64,000 nucleotides of DNA from Novosphingobium sp. NDB2Meth1 (GCF_900117425.1 NZ_FPEH01000016.1:186001-250000); one strand, 5' to 3'. Positions 36,537 to 49,933 are shown, counted from the first letter of the stretch. A program made the numbers and translations. The notes: a model not told the origin generated them from the letters alone.

Positions 36537-36841
36537 CAGAGGTCTACACCTTCAACAACGAAGAGGCGCGAAGTGCTGGTCCGGTGGCGGATCGCCGCCA
36601 CCGGGGCATATTCGGGGGAATTCACAAAGGCTTCAGCCTGCGCCTTGCTCGGAAACTCGACAATCACGACCCGGCCCGTCGGAGCTTCACCCTCGACACC
36701 CGTGATCGCGCCGCCGCGTGTAATGTAGCGGCCGCCGAGCTGCGCGATGACCGCAGGCACCGCCGCGCGATAGGCCGCGAAGCCTTCCGGATCGTGGACG
36801 TCGACTTCGGCGACGACATAGCCTTTGGGCGTGTCAGTCAT
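36536..36841 (-). CDS. DUF1330-domain protein
   Basis: A 101-residue ferredoxin-like (dimeric alpha/beta barrel) protein. It begins KGYVVAEVDVHDPEGFAAYR and contains the typical GGRYITRGG and VVIVEFPSKAQAEAFVNSPE segments. DUF1330 members are small cofactor-less proteins of unknown role. It is sandwiched, with overlaps, between vapC (4 bp) and pccA (1 bp), implying it is translated with both. It may be a passenger of the toxin-antitoxin module or an original member of the pccA operon. Confidence 0.88.
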   Translation of the reverse strand: MTDTPKGYVVAEVDVHDPEGFAAYRAAVPAVIAQLGGRYITRGGAITGVEGEAPTGRVVIVEFPSKAQAEAFVNSPEYAPVAAIRHRTSTSRLFVVEGVDL

Positions 36842-37233
36842 GCCACCACTCTCGCCAGCCCAGCATGCGCAAAATCATCGCCCTTGTAGAGCAGCGGCTC
36901 GCCGCGCTCCACCGCGAGGGCATAAGCGAAGCAATCGCCGTAGTTGAGCTGGGCGGGATGGCCGCTGCCTTTGCCGAAATCGCGGTAGGCTTGGCGGGCC
37001 AAGCGGGCCTGTGTGGCTGTAACCGGGGCAATATCGATTTCCAGTTCAGCGAGCAGGTTGTCCAACCCTGCGCTGATGGCGGGATCACGCTGCTTGTCGA
37101 TTACAATCGATGCCTCGAGATAGTTGCCGGCCGAGATCGATCCCCCGCCGGCAGCGATGATCGCCGAGAGGAACGGGGCCGCCTCCGGCTCTTTCCAGAG
37201 CATTGCGACCATGGCGGAACTATCAACGATCAC
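36838..37233 (-). CDS. vapC: VapC-type PIN-domain ribonuclease toxin
   Basis: A 131-residue PIN nuclease. The acidic active site is visible: Asp4 (MIVDSS), Glu40 (GNYLEAS), Asp100 (NYGDCFAYALA) and Asp119/120 (YKGDDF). These would bind Mg2+ and cleave tRNA or rRNA. Its start overlaps vapB by 4 bp and its stop overlaps the DUF1330 start by 4 bp. All catalytic residues are intact, so it should be active and need VapB for neutralisation. Confidence 0.93.
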   Translation of the reverse strand: MIVDSSAMVAMLWKEPEAAPFLSAIIAAGGGSISAGNYLEASIVIDKQRDPAISAGLDNLLAELEIDIAPVTATQARLARQAYRDFGKGSGHPAQLNYGDCFAYALAVERGEPLLYKGDDFAHAGLARVVA

Positions 37234-37481
37234 TTTGGCAGTCCGTATTCGTCATAGAGAAAGTCGTCGATGTCGAGCGCCCGCATTTCCGGCGACAGGC
37301 GGGCTGCCGTCTCGGTGCAGATCGCCATCGCCCGCGCGAACCGGTCCTCGGCCGTCAGTTCCCGTTCCCGCGCGCGCAGGGCATCCAGCACAACTTGCGT
37401 TACGCTCTTCCCCTCCATGGCAGCGAGCTTGCTTGCCAGCTCGGCCGCTTCGGCATTCTTGATGTTCATCTGCGCGCCCAT
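37230..37481 (-). CDS. vapB: VapB-type antitoxin
   Basis: An 83-residue antitoxin of the Rv0623/PSK type. The N-terminal half is a likely ribbon-helix-helix DNA-binding domain (NIKNAEAAELASKLAAMEG, then SVTQVVLDALRARERE), and the C-terminal half an extended acidic tail that would wrap the toxin (LDIDDFLYDEYGLPK). ATGs at 37481 and 37469 are possible starts. A perfect 9-bp-arm palindrome sits 11 bp upstream of the first, the expected operator for the VapBC complex. Confidence 0.92.
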   Translation of the reverse strand: MGAQMNIKNAEAAELASKLAAMEGKSVTQVVLDALRARERELTAEDRFARAMAICTETAARLSPEMRALDIDDFLYDEYGLPK

Positions 37482-37491
37482 AATTCTACCT

Positions 37492-37513
37492 TTCTACCAT
37501 ATGCATGGTAGAA
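37492..37513. promoter_or_regulatory. vapBC operator
   Basis: TTCTACCAT-ATGC-ATGGTAGAA, two perfect 9-bp arms around a 4-nt spacer, 11-32 bp upstream of vapB. A third half-site (ATTCTACC, 37483-37490) lies between it and the start codon. It is the probable binding site for VapB/VapBC autorepression. Confidence 0.82.
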
Positions 37514-37547
37514 TAGCAGAAAGCGGCGAGGCAGACAAACATCCCCC

Positions 37548-39686
<2,139 letters not shown>

Positions 39687-39702
39687 GATCTTGTCCCTAG
39701 GC

Positions 39703-39768
39703 CCGTTCGGTTCGAGCGAAGTCGAGAACCCTGCGCGCCCGTGTCTCGACTTCGCTCGACACGAACGG
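39703..39768. repeat. Palindromic intergenic repeat, family A
   Basis: A long hairpin: arms of about 25 bp (left CCGTTCGGTTCGAGCGAAGT and onward; right ending CGAACGG), differing at only a base or two, and a 16-bp loop. It is the same family as the perfect copy at 58055-58125. It lies between the epimerase and mutase genes on an otherwise tightly packed strand. Confidence 0.85.
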
Positions 39769-39775
39769 TGTGTGG

Positions 39776-40216
39776 TTAATGCGCCTCTTTCGGCGTCTCC
39801 ATGATCTCGGTCAGCACACCGCCCATGTCGCGCGGGTGGACGAAGAAAATCAGCGTGCCGTGCGCGCCAATGCGCGGCTCGCCCAGCACGCGCTTGCCCA
39901 GTGCCTCGAACGCCGCCTTGGCCGCGTGGATATCGGGCACTTCGTAGCACATATGATGCTGCCCGCCCGCCGGGTTCTTCTCGAGGAAGCCCGCAATGCT
40001 GGTGTTGCCCGGCAGCGGCTCGATCAGCTCGATCTGCGTGCCGTTGAGCGCACCATCCGCGCCCGGCGTATCGACGAAGCACACCTTCACGCCCTGCTCG
40101 GGCAGGTCGAACGGCTCGTGGATCTTCGTCGCGCCCATCACGTCGCGCCAGAACACGATGCTGTCCGCAATCGAAGGCGTCGCGACGCCGATGTGGTTGA
40201 GCCGTCCGAGCTTCAT
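39776..40216 (-). CDS. mce: Methylmalonyl-CoA epimerase
   Basis: Interconverts S and R methylmalonyl-CoA between the carboxylase and mutase steps. A 146-residue vicinal-oxygen-chelate protein: [16 protein letters not shown] (metal His), [31 protein letters not shown] (metal His) and [18 protein letters not shown] (catalytic/metal Glu). The start codon lies 2 bp after the thiolase stop. Longer frames upstream are overlap with the thiolase and are rejected. Confidence 0.95.
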   Translation of the reverse strand: MKLGRLNHIGVATPSIADSIVFWRDVMGATKIHEPFDLPEQGVKVCFVDTPGADGALNGTQIELIEPLPGNTSIAGFLEKNPAGGQHHMCYEVPDIHAAKAAFEALGKRVLGEPRIGAHGTLIFFVHPRDMGGVLTEIMETPKEAH

Positions 40217-40218
40217 CT

Positions 40219-41397
40219 TCAAACCCTCTCGATCACCATGGCGATGCCCTGCCCGCCACCGATGCACATCGTGATGAGGCCGTACTGGCCCCCGGTGCGC
40301 TGCAGCTCGTAAGCCGCCTTGATCGTCAGGATCGCGCCCGTCGCGCCGATGGGGTGGCCGAGCGAGATGCCCGAACCGTTGGGATTGGTCTTGGCGGGAT
40401 CGAAGCCCAGCTCCTTGGCCACGCCGCAAGCCTGCGCCGCGAACGCTTCGTTGCTCTCGATCACATCGATCTGATCCAGCGTCAGGCCCGCGCGCTTCAG
40501 CGCCACCGGCACCGCCTTCACCGGGCCAAGGCCCATGACGTTCGGCTCCACGCCCGCATGGCCCCAAGCGAGGATCTTCGCGATCGGCTTCAGCCCATGT
40601 TCGGCCACCGCTTCACCGCTCGCCAGCACGACCGCACCCGCGCCGTCGTTGATGCCGCTCGCGTTGCCCGCGGTCACGGTGCCGTCCTTCTTGAACACCG
40701 GGCGCAGCGCAGCCATCGCCTCGACACTCGCGTCAGCGCGGAAATGCTCGTCGGTGTCGAACACGGTCACGCCCTTGCGGGTCTTGATCTCGACCGGAAC
40801 GATCTGCTCCTTGAAGTAGCCCGCCGCCGTCGCCGCCGCTGCGCGCTTGTGGCTCTCGACCGCCAGCGCATCCTGCGTCTCGCGCGTGATCTGGTGGCGT
40901 TCGGCCACGTTCTCCGCCGTCACGCCCATGTGGATGTTCTCGAAGGGATCGTGGAGCGCGCCGAGCATGGCGTCCATCATCACCTGATCGCCCATCTTCT
41001 GCCCATTGCGCGCGGTGAGCACCATATGCGGCGCGTTCGACATGACTTCCGCACCGCCGCCAATCGCGATCTGCTGCTCGCCCAGCGCAATCCCCTGCGC
41101 CGCCGAGACAATCGCCTGCAGGCCCGAACCGCAGAGCCGGTTCACGTTCATCGCCGGGCTTTCGATGGGAATGCCCGCGTTCACCGCCGCGACGCGGCTG
41201 ACATAGGCGTCCTTCGGCTGCGTCGGCACGACGGTGCCGATCACCACGTTTTCGATGGCGTCCGGCGTCAGGCCCGCGCGGGCAATCGCCTCCTTGATCA
41301 CGATGGTGCCCAGATCCGCCGGACGGAACGAGGCAAGGCTGCCACCAAACGTGCCAATGGCCGTCCGCGCGCCGGAAACGATGAAGATGTCAGTCAT
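40219..41397 (-). CDS. Acetyl-CoA C-acyltransferase (thiolase)
   Basis: Biosynthetic/degradative thiolase II-type, 392 residues. The nucleophilic Cys89 is in [22 protein letters not shown] supplies His and CIGGGQG the second Cys. The preferred start (ATG 41397, [10 protein letters not shown]) has AAGGA upstream. It is between pccB (23-bp gap) and the epimerase (2-bp gap), so it is part of the propionyl-CoA operon and may cleave 3-ketovaleryl- or 2-methylacetoacetyl-CoA to yield propionyl-CoA; a role in acetoacetyl-CoA metabolism is equally possible. Confidence 0.92.
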   Translation of the reverse strand: MTDIFIVSGARTAIGTFGGSLASFRPADLGTIVIKEAIARAGLTPDAIENVVIGTVVPTQPKDAYVSRVAAVNAGIPIESPAMNVNRLCGSGLQAIVSAAQGIALGEQQIAIGGGAEVMSNAPHMVLTARNGQKMGDQVMMDAMLGALHDPFENIHMGVTAENVAERHQITRETQDALAVESHKRAAAATAAGYFKEQIVPVEIKTRKGVTVFDTDEHFRADASVEAMAALRPVFKKDGTVTAGNASGINDGAGAVVLASGEAVAEHGLKPIAKILAWGHAGVEPNVMGLGPVKAVPVALKRAGLTLDQIDVIESNEAFAAQACGVAKELGFDPAKTNPNGSGISLGHPIGATGAILTIKAAYELQRTGGQYGLITMCIGGGQGIAMVIERV

Positions 41398-41420
41398 GGG
41401 TGTGTCCTTCAGGCCGCCGC

Positions 41421-42947
<1,527 letters not shown>

Positions 42948-43030
42948 GCGGGCGCATTCCTCGACTGCAAGCGTTCAAGGCGCTGGCGGATGCCGCATTG
43001 CAGCGCGCCTGTCCAATGCAATTCAGCAAA

Positions 43031-43054
43031 GTTGCAAAGTCAGACTTTGCAAAC
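43031..43054. promoter_or_regulatory. ScfR/RamB-type operator between pccB and its regulator
   Basis: GTTGCAAAGTC and GACTTTGCAAAC form an inverted repeat around a single A, with one mismatch. The half-site ACTTTGCAAA matches the known RamB box (AAACTTTGCAAA-type) for acetate/propionate regulators. It lies about 84 bp upstream of pccB and 127 bp upstream of the regulator gene. Confidence 0.75.
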
Positions 43055-43087
43055 TACACATCCTCATTCCTGTCCCCTCCCCACCCC

Positions 43088-43160
43088 GCTCATGCTGAGC
43101 TTGTCGAAGCATCACAGCGCGACCGTCGCGCCAGCACCCTTCGACAAGCTCAGGGTGAGC
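43088..43160. repeat. Palindromic intergenic repeat, family C
   Basis: CGCTCA..CTGAGCTTGTCGAAG (from 43088) pairs with CTTCGACAAGCTCAG..TGAGCG (to 43160); 22-bp arms with two central differences and a 29-bp loop. It lies in the leader of the regulator gene, between the operator and the start. Confidence 0.85.
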
Positions 43161-43180
43161 GGGCTTGGGGCATCTCAGAG

Positions 43181-44611
43181 ATGGTAAAGATGTCCAACCG
43201 CCGGATCTTTGCAGGGCAAGCCTTGCGCACCCTGCGCCAGCGCCGTGGCTTGCGTCAGGCCGAGATGGCCACAGCACTCGGCATCAGCGCGCCCTATCTC
43301 TCGCAGCTCGAAACCGACGAGCGCCATCTCACCCCGGCGCTGGCCGATGCCTTGCGCGCCGCCTTTCCCATCGACTGGGCCGATCTCGCGCCGCCCGAAG
43401 CCGACACCCTCGCGGAATCGCTGCGCGAGGCGCTCGCCGATCCGCAGCTGCCCGGCGGCATTCCCGCCGATCAGGTCGAACGCCTCGCCCGCCAGTTCCC
43501 CCAGTTCGCGGAAAGCTTCATCACGCTCCACGGCCTCTTCGCCAAGGGCCGCCAGCGGCTCGAGATGCTCGACGAAGCCATCGGCGCGGACCTTGGCGGC
43601 TCCGAAATCGCGGGTGGCCGCCTCCCGTGGGAGGAAGTGCGCGACTGGTTCCACCTCGCCAACAACTATGTCGACCGCATCGATCGCGACGCCGAAACCC
43701 TGGCGCACTGGATTGCCGGAGACGATGCGTCCCCTCGCATCCGCACGATGCAGCAATGGCTGCGCCGCGAGGGTGTGACCATCGAATGGGCCAGCGGCGG
43801 CGCCTTGCGCCGGTTCGATGCCAAGCGCCGCCACCTCCAACTCGATTCCGCCCAGCCCAACGAATCGAGCCGCTTCCAGCTCGCCTACCAGGTCGCCGCC
43901 ATGGCGCTGTCCGGCCAGATCGCCGAAATCGTCGCCTCCGCCCCGCTGCAGACCGAAGCCGCGCGCCACCTTCTCACCGTCGGCCTCGGCAACTACGCCG
44001 CGGGCGCACTCCTCATGCCCTATGAACGCTTCCGCAGCGCCGCGCGCACGCTGCGCCACGATATCGACCGCCTGCGCCAGCTCTTCCACGTCAGCTTCGA
44101 GCAGTGCTGCCACCGCCTCTCCACGCTCCAGCGCCCGCAGGCGCGCGGCATTCCGGTGTTCTTCGCGCGGGTCGACATGGCAGGCAACATCACCAAGCGC
44201 CACTCCGCCACGCGGCTCCAGTTCGGGCGCTTCGGCGGCGCCTGCCCCTTGTGGATCGTCCATGAGGCGGTCGCCATCCCGGACCGCATCCACGTCCAGC
44301 TCGCCGAAATGCCCGATGGCATCCGCTACGTCTCGATCGCCAAGGGCCTCGTGAAACCCAGCGGCAGCTACTACCGCCAGCCCCGCCGCTACGCCGTCGT
44401 CCTCGGCTGCGAAGCTGCGCTGGCCGACGAGTTCGTCTATGCCGACGGCCTCAACCTGACGAACGAGGACGCCGTCACCCGCATCGGCATCTCCTGCCGC
44501 ATCTGCCCGCGCGACAGCTGCGACCAGCGCGCCTTCCCGCCGAGCGACAAGGCCATCGCCGTCGATCCCAGCCAGCGCGATCTGGTCCCCTACCGGATCG
44601 TGGAGGGGTAG
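43181..44611 (+). CDS. ScfR-family transcriptional regulator (short-chain fatty acyl sensing)
   Basis: A 476-residue regulator: an XRE helix-turn-helix (RTLRQRRGLRQAEMATALGI, then SAPYLSQLETDERHL, residues about 10-65), an IrrE/ImmA-like middle (SSRFQLAYQVAAMAL, with degenerate HExxH), and a C-terminal ScfR domain rich in Cys (CLRIC..RDSCDQRAFP-like segment ending ISCRICPRDSCDQRAF). Relatives (RamB, MccR, PrpR-like ScfRs) control propionate/methylmalonyl-CoA genes and bind acyl-CoA. ATGs at 43181 and 43190 are both possible. It is divergent from pccB with an operator of the expected type between them, so it very likely regulates this locus. Confidence 0.9.
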   Translation: MVKMSNRRIFAGQALRTLRQRRGLRQAEMATALGISAPYLSQLETDERHLTPALADALRAAFPIDWADLAPPEADTLAESLREALADPQLPGGIPADQVERLARQFPQFAESFITLHGLFAKGRQRLEMLDEAIGADLGGSEIAGGRLPWEEVRDWFHLANNYVDRIDRDAETLAHWIAGDDASPRIRTMQQWLRREGVTIEWASGGALRRFDAKRRHLQLDSAQPNESSRFQLAYQVAAMALSGQIAEIVASAPLQTEAARHLLTVGLGNYAAGALLMPYERFRSAARTLRHDIDRLRQLFHVSFEQCCHRLSTLQRPQARGIPVFFARVDMAGNITKRHSATRLQFGRFGGACPLWIVHEAVAIPDRIHVQLAEMPDGIRYVSIAKGLVKPSGSYYRQPRRYAVVLGCEAALADEFVYADGLNLTNEDAVTRIGISCRICPRDSCDQRAFPPSDKAIAVDPSQRDLVPYRIVEG

Positions 44612-44612
44612 C

Positions 44613-45092
44613 TCAGACCTGTTTGCGGACGCGGACCACGATCTCGATCACAGCCCAGACCAGCGCGATGATGCCCACGTAAAACAGGAAGAAAGGGATC
44701 AGGTTCGTCACCGGTGCCGCAAATCTGAGGCCCCGACTGTCCTTGAACAGCGCGTCGAACAGCGAGGCGATGGGAAAGCACCACGCCGTCAGCACCAGCA
44801 TCCGCGCGATGCGGCGCGCGGTCGCCACGGGCAGCGCCATCGCCGGTTGCAGCGCCGCCACCAGCCACAGCATCAGCCCGTTGAGCACGCCTTCCATGTG
44901 GCTCATCCGCCAAGCCTTGTCGCTGCCGGGCAGTTGCACGGCGATCTTTCCGGGAATGGGCCAGAGCTCGATGCTGCCGATGAGGTAGAACACGAAGCCG
45001 AAGCCCGCGACGAACCCCAGTAGCATAACATAGCCGCCCTGGACGATCAGCATGCGCTGAACGCTGCGCAGTTCTCCATGGTCCATCCCCAC
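44613..45092 (-). CDS. Membrane protein resembling styrene-oxide isomerase
   Basis: A 159-residue protein with four hydrophobic helices. From memory of StyC, it shares PGS..W...H.....LNG in the second segment, with His65 and Asn71 spaced as StyC His58 (heme ligand) and Asn64, and the later RGL.F. The position of the catalytic Tyr103 of StyC appears to be Ser or Ala here, so isomerase activity is doubtful. It may be a heme-b membrane protein of a related, uncharacterised family. It is 5 bp after the PF10118 gene and its stop meets the stop of the convergent regulator gene. Confidence 0.6.
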   Translation of the reverse strand: MGMDHGELRSVQRMLIVQGGYVMLLGFVAGFGFVFYLIGSIELWPIPGKIAVQLPGSDKAWRMSHMEGVLNGLMLWLVAALQPAMALPVATARRIARMLVLTAWCFPIASLFDALFKDSRGLRFAAPVTNLIPFFLFYVGIIALVWAVIEIVVRVRKQV

Positions 45093-45096
45093 CCCC

Positions 45097-46008
45097 TCAG
45101 AACGGCACCGGCATCGCGGCGCTTTGTGTATCGATCAGCGGCATCGGCGCGCCGCGCGTCTCCTGCCGCGCGTGCCCGGCGATCCACTCGCGCACCCACG
45201 GATGATCTTTCATGTCACGCGGATCATGCCCCGGCACCAATGCGCGCAGCACAGCCGGCCCGGCCCCCAGCAGGAACCGCGCAGCCCACCACCAGACCTT
45301 GAGCCGCGACACCGGGCGCCGCCACCGTCCGTCTGCCAACAGCAGCGCGCGGTAGCACCGCCGGCTCCAGCGGATCACATCGAGCGAGCCGTGCAACACG
45401 CCCACCGCGCGCCGCCAATAGCCCGGCGAGACCGCTTCGTAGACGTCGTGCGCCACCAGCTTGTGCTCGGTCTCCTCGACCATATGCCACAGAATGAACG
45501 AGGTGACGCGCGGGTCCGCGCCGCGGAACAGCTCGACCCGGTTGCCCACCAGCCAGTCGGTCAGCCCCAAGGTCATCGCCTCGAACCCCGCCGCATAGGC
45601 CAGCCGCACCGCCAGCGGGCGCTCCAGCAGCCGCGCATAGGCAGCCGCCATCTCGGCCTCGACCGCGGCCAGACTTTCGTAGCCCTGCCCCAGCAGCACA
45701 TCGTTGAACCGGCGGTGCGTGCGGTAATGCTGTGTTTCCTGCATGCAGAAGTCGCGCGCTTCGCGCCGCACCGCCGGGTCCGCGATCAGCTTCGCCGCCT
45801 CCCCCAGCGTCGCGACAAGGAACGGCTCCAGATGCGGCATCACAAACGACGCGCCATTGACCATCTGCGCGAATTCGGGCGCATGCTGGATCCAGTGCGC
45901 CGGCGTATCCTCGGCAAAAGCAAAGCCGCCCTGCCGAACGGTAATCGGGGTGATCGGCCCTGCGCCATGGCGCCCGCTGCTGCTACCTTCACTTTCGATG
46001 CCGCCCAT
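45097..46008 (-). CDS. PF10118-family predicted metal-dependent hydrolase (ferritin-like)
   Basis: A 303-residue helical protein. Two ExxH motifs typical of a di-iron four-helix bundle are visible: CMQETQHYRTHRRFN and WHMVEETEHKLVAHDVYE, with a further ASFVMPHLEPFLV segment supplying acids. The family is annotated as metal-dependent hydrolase but is uncharacterised. A TetR gene is divergent, with an inverted repeat in between, and the styrene-oxide-isomerase-like gene follows after 4 bp, forming a likely two-gene operon. Confidence 0.83.
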   Translation of the reverse strand: MGGIESEGSSSGRHGAGPITPITVRQGGFAFAEDTPAHWIQHAPEFAQMVNGASFVMPHLEPFLVATLGEAAKLIADPAVRREARDFCMQETQHYRTHRRFNDVLLGQGYESLAAVEAEMAAAYARLLERPLAVRLAYAAGFEAMTLGLTDWLVGNRVELFRGADPRVTSFILWHMVEETEHKLVAHDVYEAVSPGYWRRAVGVLHGSLDVIRWSRRCYRALLLADGRWRRPVSRLKVWWWAARFLLGAGPAVLRALVPGHDPRDMKDHPWVREWIAGHARQETRGAPMPLIDTQSAAMPVPF

Positions 46009-46036
46009 TACCCGTTCCCCGCACTGGATCGACTCA

Positions 46037-46049
46037 ATAACGTTGTTAT
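46037..46049. promoter_or_regulatory. Candidate operator between TetR gene and PF10118 gene
   Basis: ATAAC-GTT-GTTAT, a 5-bp-arm inverted repeat with flanking CTCA (left) and ATGAG (right) that extend the symmetry with one indel. It lies in the 93-bp divergent gap. Confidence 0.5.
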
Positions 46050-46101
46050 ATGAGGTTTATACCACTGGAATTTCACGCTGCAAGCGGGCACTTACTAAAG
46101 T

Positions 46102-46776
46102 ATGCCGAATCAGAGGACCCTCACCGCCGAACCCCCGCGTGAAGACCTCGCCGCGCGTCTGCTTGAGGAAGCGGAAGCGCTGGTGCGACGCGACGGGCCG
46201 GACGGCGTCGCCTTGCGCGAACTGGCGCGGGCCTGCGGTTCCTCCACGATGGCGATCTACACGCTCTATGGCGGCAAACCCGGCCTGATGCAGGCGCTCT
46301 ACGCCATCGGCTTCGCGCGGCTTCACGCTTATGCGCTCGAAGTCGAGGAACGCGAAGCACCGCTGCGCTGGATGGTCCGCCAGATGCTCGCCTACCGCCG
46401 CTTCGCGCTCGACCACACCGGCATGTACCGGTTGATGTTCGGCGGCGAAAAGCGCTTCTCCCCGACCGGTCGCCACAGCCAGTTCGTCTCGCTCTCCGTG
46501 CCGGTCGAAGACGCCTATCCGGCCTTTGCTGCGCTGGTCGATGCCGTCGGCACGTGCCTTGCCCACCACAGCAACACGGCGCCCGCCCCCGCCGAGGTAC
46601 AGGACCTCGCCTTCCTCGTCTGGGGCCAGATGCACGGCCTCGTCGGGCTTGAGATCGCGGGTTACGCCGATCCCGACGACGCACTGCCGCGCTACCAGTC
46701 CGCCGTCCGCTTCATCTGCGCCAGCATGGGCGCGGATGCCGCCGCTATAGACGCCGAAATCGCCGCAGCCGGCTGA
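46102..46776 (+). CDS. TetR/AcrR-family transcriptional regulator
   Basis: A 224-residue repressor-type protein. Its helix-turn-helix is in the first 65 residues: LLEEAEALVRRDGPDGVALR, then ELARACGSSTMAIYTLYGGK. The C-terminal ligand domain (WG-HG motif VWGQMHGLVGLEIAG) is of the TetR_C_33/WHG type. It is divergent from the PF10118 gene with an inverted repeat between them, so local repression of that two-gene operon is likely. The inducer is unknown. Confidence 0.9.
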   Translation: MPNQRTLTAEPPREDLAARLLEEAEALVRRDGPDGVALRELARACGSSTMAIYTLYGGKPGLMQALYAIGFARLHAYALEVEEREAPLRWMVRQMLAYRRFALDHTGMYRLMFGGEKRFSPTGRHSQFVSLSVPVEDAYPAFAALVDAVGTCLAHHSNTAPAPAEVQDLAFLVWGQMHGLVGLEIAGYADPDDALPRYQSAVRFICASMGADAAAIDAEIAAAG

Positions 46777-46785
46777 GCCCAACGA

Positions 46786-46812
46786 CAAAGGCCGGAGGTT
46801 TCCCCCCGGCCC
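46786..46812 (-). terminator. Probable terminator after sucD
   Basis: GGCCGG (46790-46795) pairs with CCGGCC (46806-46811). On the minus strand the stem is followed by TTTG. It lies about 27 bp beyond the sucD stop, between convergent genes. The stem is short and the T run weak. Confidence 0.55.
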
Positions 46813-46838
46813 CGTTCTTCGTCGTCTGCGCGAGAGCC

Positions 46839-47723
46839 TCAGCCCTTGAGCACTTCCGCCAGCGTCTCGCCCAGCAGGCTCGGGCTGGGGGAAACGCGGA
46901 TGCCCGCCGCTTCCATCGCCGCGATCTTGCTTTCCGCATCGCCCTTGCCGCCCGAAACGATTGCGCCGGCGTGGCCCATGCGGCGGCCCGGAGGCGCCGA
47001 ACGGCCCGCGATGAAGCCGGCCATCGGCTTCTTGCGCCCGCGCTTGGCTTCGTCGATCAGAAACTGCGCCGCGTTCTCTTCCGCGTCGCCGCCGATCTCG
47101 CCGATCATGATGATCGACTTGGTGTCCTCGTCGGCCAGGAACAGCTCGAGCACGTCGATGAAGTTGGTGCCGTTGACCGGGTCACCGCCGATGCCGACCG
47201 CGGTCGTCTGGCCAAGGCCGATGTTCGAGGTCTGGAACACCGCCTCATAGGTCAGCGTGCCCGAACGCGAGACGACGCCCACCGAACCCTTTTTGAAGAT
47301 CGAGCCCGGCATGATGCCGATCTTGCATTCGTCCGGCGTCAGCACGCCGGGGCAGTTCGGCCCGATCAGGCGCGACTTCGAACCCTGCAGCGCCCGCTTC
47401 ACGCGCACCATGTCGAGCACCGGAATGCCCTCGGTGATGCACACGATAAGCTCCATCTGCGCGTCGATCGCCTCGAGGATCGCATCCGCCGCGCCCGGAG
47501 GCGGCACGTAGATGCAGCTCGCGGTGGCGCCGGTCGCGGCCTTGGCTTCGGCGACGGTGTCATACTGCGGCAGGCCGATGTGGCTGGTGCCACCCTTTCC
47601 GGGGGTCACGCCCGCGACCATCTGCGTGCCGTAGTCGAGCGCAGCCTGTGTGTGGAACGCGCCGGTCTTGCCGGTCATGCCCTGGGTGATGACCTTGGTG
47701 TGCTTGTTGACAAGAATGCTCAT
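46839..47723 (-). CDS. sucD: Succinyl-CoA synthetase, alpha subunit
   Basis: TCA cycle enzyme making ATP or GTP from succinyl-CoA. The 294-residue product has the CoA-binding N-terminus ([20 protein letters not shown]) and the phosphorylated active-site His in [15 protein letters not shown] near residue 250. It is 3 bp downstream of sucC. It acts on the product of the methylmalonyl-CoA pathway encoded a few kb away. Confidence 0.97.
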   Translation of the reverse strand: MSILVNKHTKVITQGMTGKTGAFHTQAALDYGTQMVAGVTPGKGGTSHIGLPQYDTVAEAKAATGATASCIYVPPPGAADAILEAIDAQMELIVCITEGIPVLDMVRVKRALQGSKSRLIGPNCPGVLTPDECKIGIMPGSIFKKGSVGVVSRSGTLTYEAVFQTSNIGLGQTTAVGIGGDPVNGTNFIDVLELFLADEDTKSIIMIGEIGGDAEENAAQFLIDEAKRGRKKPMAGFIAGRSAPPGRRMGHAGAIVSGGKGDAESKIAAMEAAGIRVSPSPSLLGETLAEVLKG

Positions 47724-47726
47724 GGA

Positions 47727-48926
<1,200 letters not shown>

Positions 48927-49156
48927 GCGTGATCCCCGCATCAAGAGAATGAGAGCAAGCGGATTGAACCGGCAGGTCGCGCTGCCTTAAGCACACGGCT
49001 AAGGGCTTGAAAAGGGTTCGCGGCACCCAATTGTGCCTGCGCGGATGCATTCCCGACATGCAGGACGTCGGCATGGCCGAATACGAATGCATTCGCCCGC
49101 CACCACGCGCACGAGGCCCTTGCGCTCCGGCTGCCAAACCCGCATCGCAATCGCCA

Positions 49157-49933
49157 ATGATCGACTTCGACCGCTTCCGCGCCATCATGGCCGAAGCCGG
49201 ACGCCTGGCGCTCGCCAGCTGGCCCGGCCACGGCCACGCGCTCGATGTGTGGGACAAGTCGCCCGGCAACCCCGTCTCCGCCGCCGATCTCGCGGTCGAT
49301 ACATACCTCAAGCGGGAACTCGGGCTCTTGCTGCCCTCCGCCGGATGGCTCTCGGAGGAAACCGTCGATGATCCCACCCGCCTCGCCAAGGGCCTGTGCT
49401 GGCTGGTCGATCCGATCGACGGCACGCGCGATTTCGTCCGCGGCCGCCCCGGCTGGGCCGTCTCGGTCGCACTCATCTCCGAAGGCCGCCCCCTCATCGG
49501 CGCGCTCGATGCCCCCGCACGCGGCGAATACTGGCAGGCCATCGCCGGACAAGGCGCCACCCGCAACGAATTGCCCCTCACCGCCAGCAACCGCCAGTCC
49601 CTCACCGGCGCGCGCGTCCCCGCCGACGCCCTCCCCCGCGTCGACCACGATCTCGTCCTCGTCGACAAGCCCAACTCCATCGCGCTCCGCATCGCCATGG
49701 TCGCCGCCGACGAAGCCGACCTCCTCGCCACGCTGCGCTGGGGCTACGAATGGGATATCGGCGCCGCCGCCCTCATCGCCCGCGAAGCCGGCGCCGCCGT
49801 CAGCGACGCCTTCGGCGCGCCTTTGGCGTACAACAAGCGTGATCCGCGTGCGTTCGGGTTGCTCGCCGCAGCGCCGGCGATCCACGCTGCGGCAGTGGAC
49901 CGGCTGGCCGAGCGGGCGAGCCGGATGGCTTAG
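49157..49933 (+). CDS. Inositol-monophosphatase-superfamily phosphatase (CysQ-like)
   Basis: A 258-residue Mg2+/Li+-sensitive phosphatase. The metal-binding motifs are WLSEETVDD, WLVDPIDGTRDFVRG (DPIDGT) and WDIGAAALIAREAGA (WDxxAA). This branch usually acts as 3'(2'),5'-bisphosphate nucleotidase (CysQ), recycling PAP from sulfate assimilation, but inositol-1-phosphatase activity cannot be excluded. The start MIDFDRF at 49157 is chosen; upstream in-frame residues look non-coding. Confidence 0.86.
   Translation: MIDFDRFRAIMAEAGRLALASWPGHGHALDVWDKSPGNPVSAADLAVDTYLKRELGLLLPSAGWLSEETVDDPTRLAKGLCWLVDPIDGTRDFVRGRPGWAVSVALISEGRPLIGALDAPARGEYWQAIAGQGATRNELPLTASNRQSLTGARVPADALPRVDHDLVLVDKPNSIALRIAMVAADEADLLATLRWGYEWDIGAAALIAREAGAAVSDAFGAPLAYNKRDPRAFGLLAAAPAIHAAAVDRLAERASRMA

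Noticed and set aside
39687..39775. Cobalamin riboswitch before methylmalonyl-CoA mutase
   Set aside because: The gap is filled by a palindromic repeat and is too short; no B12-box sequence was seen.
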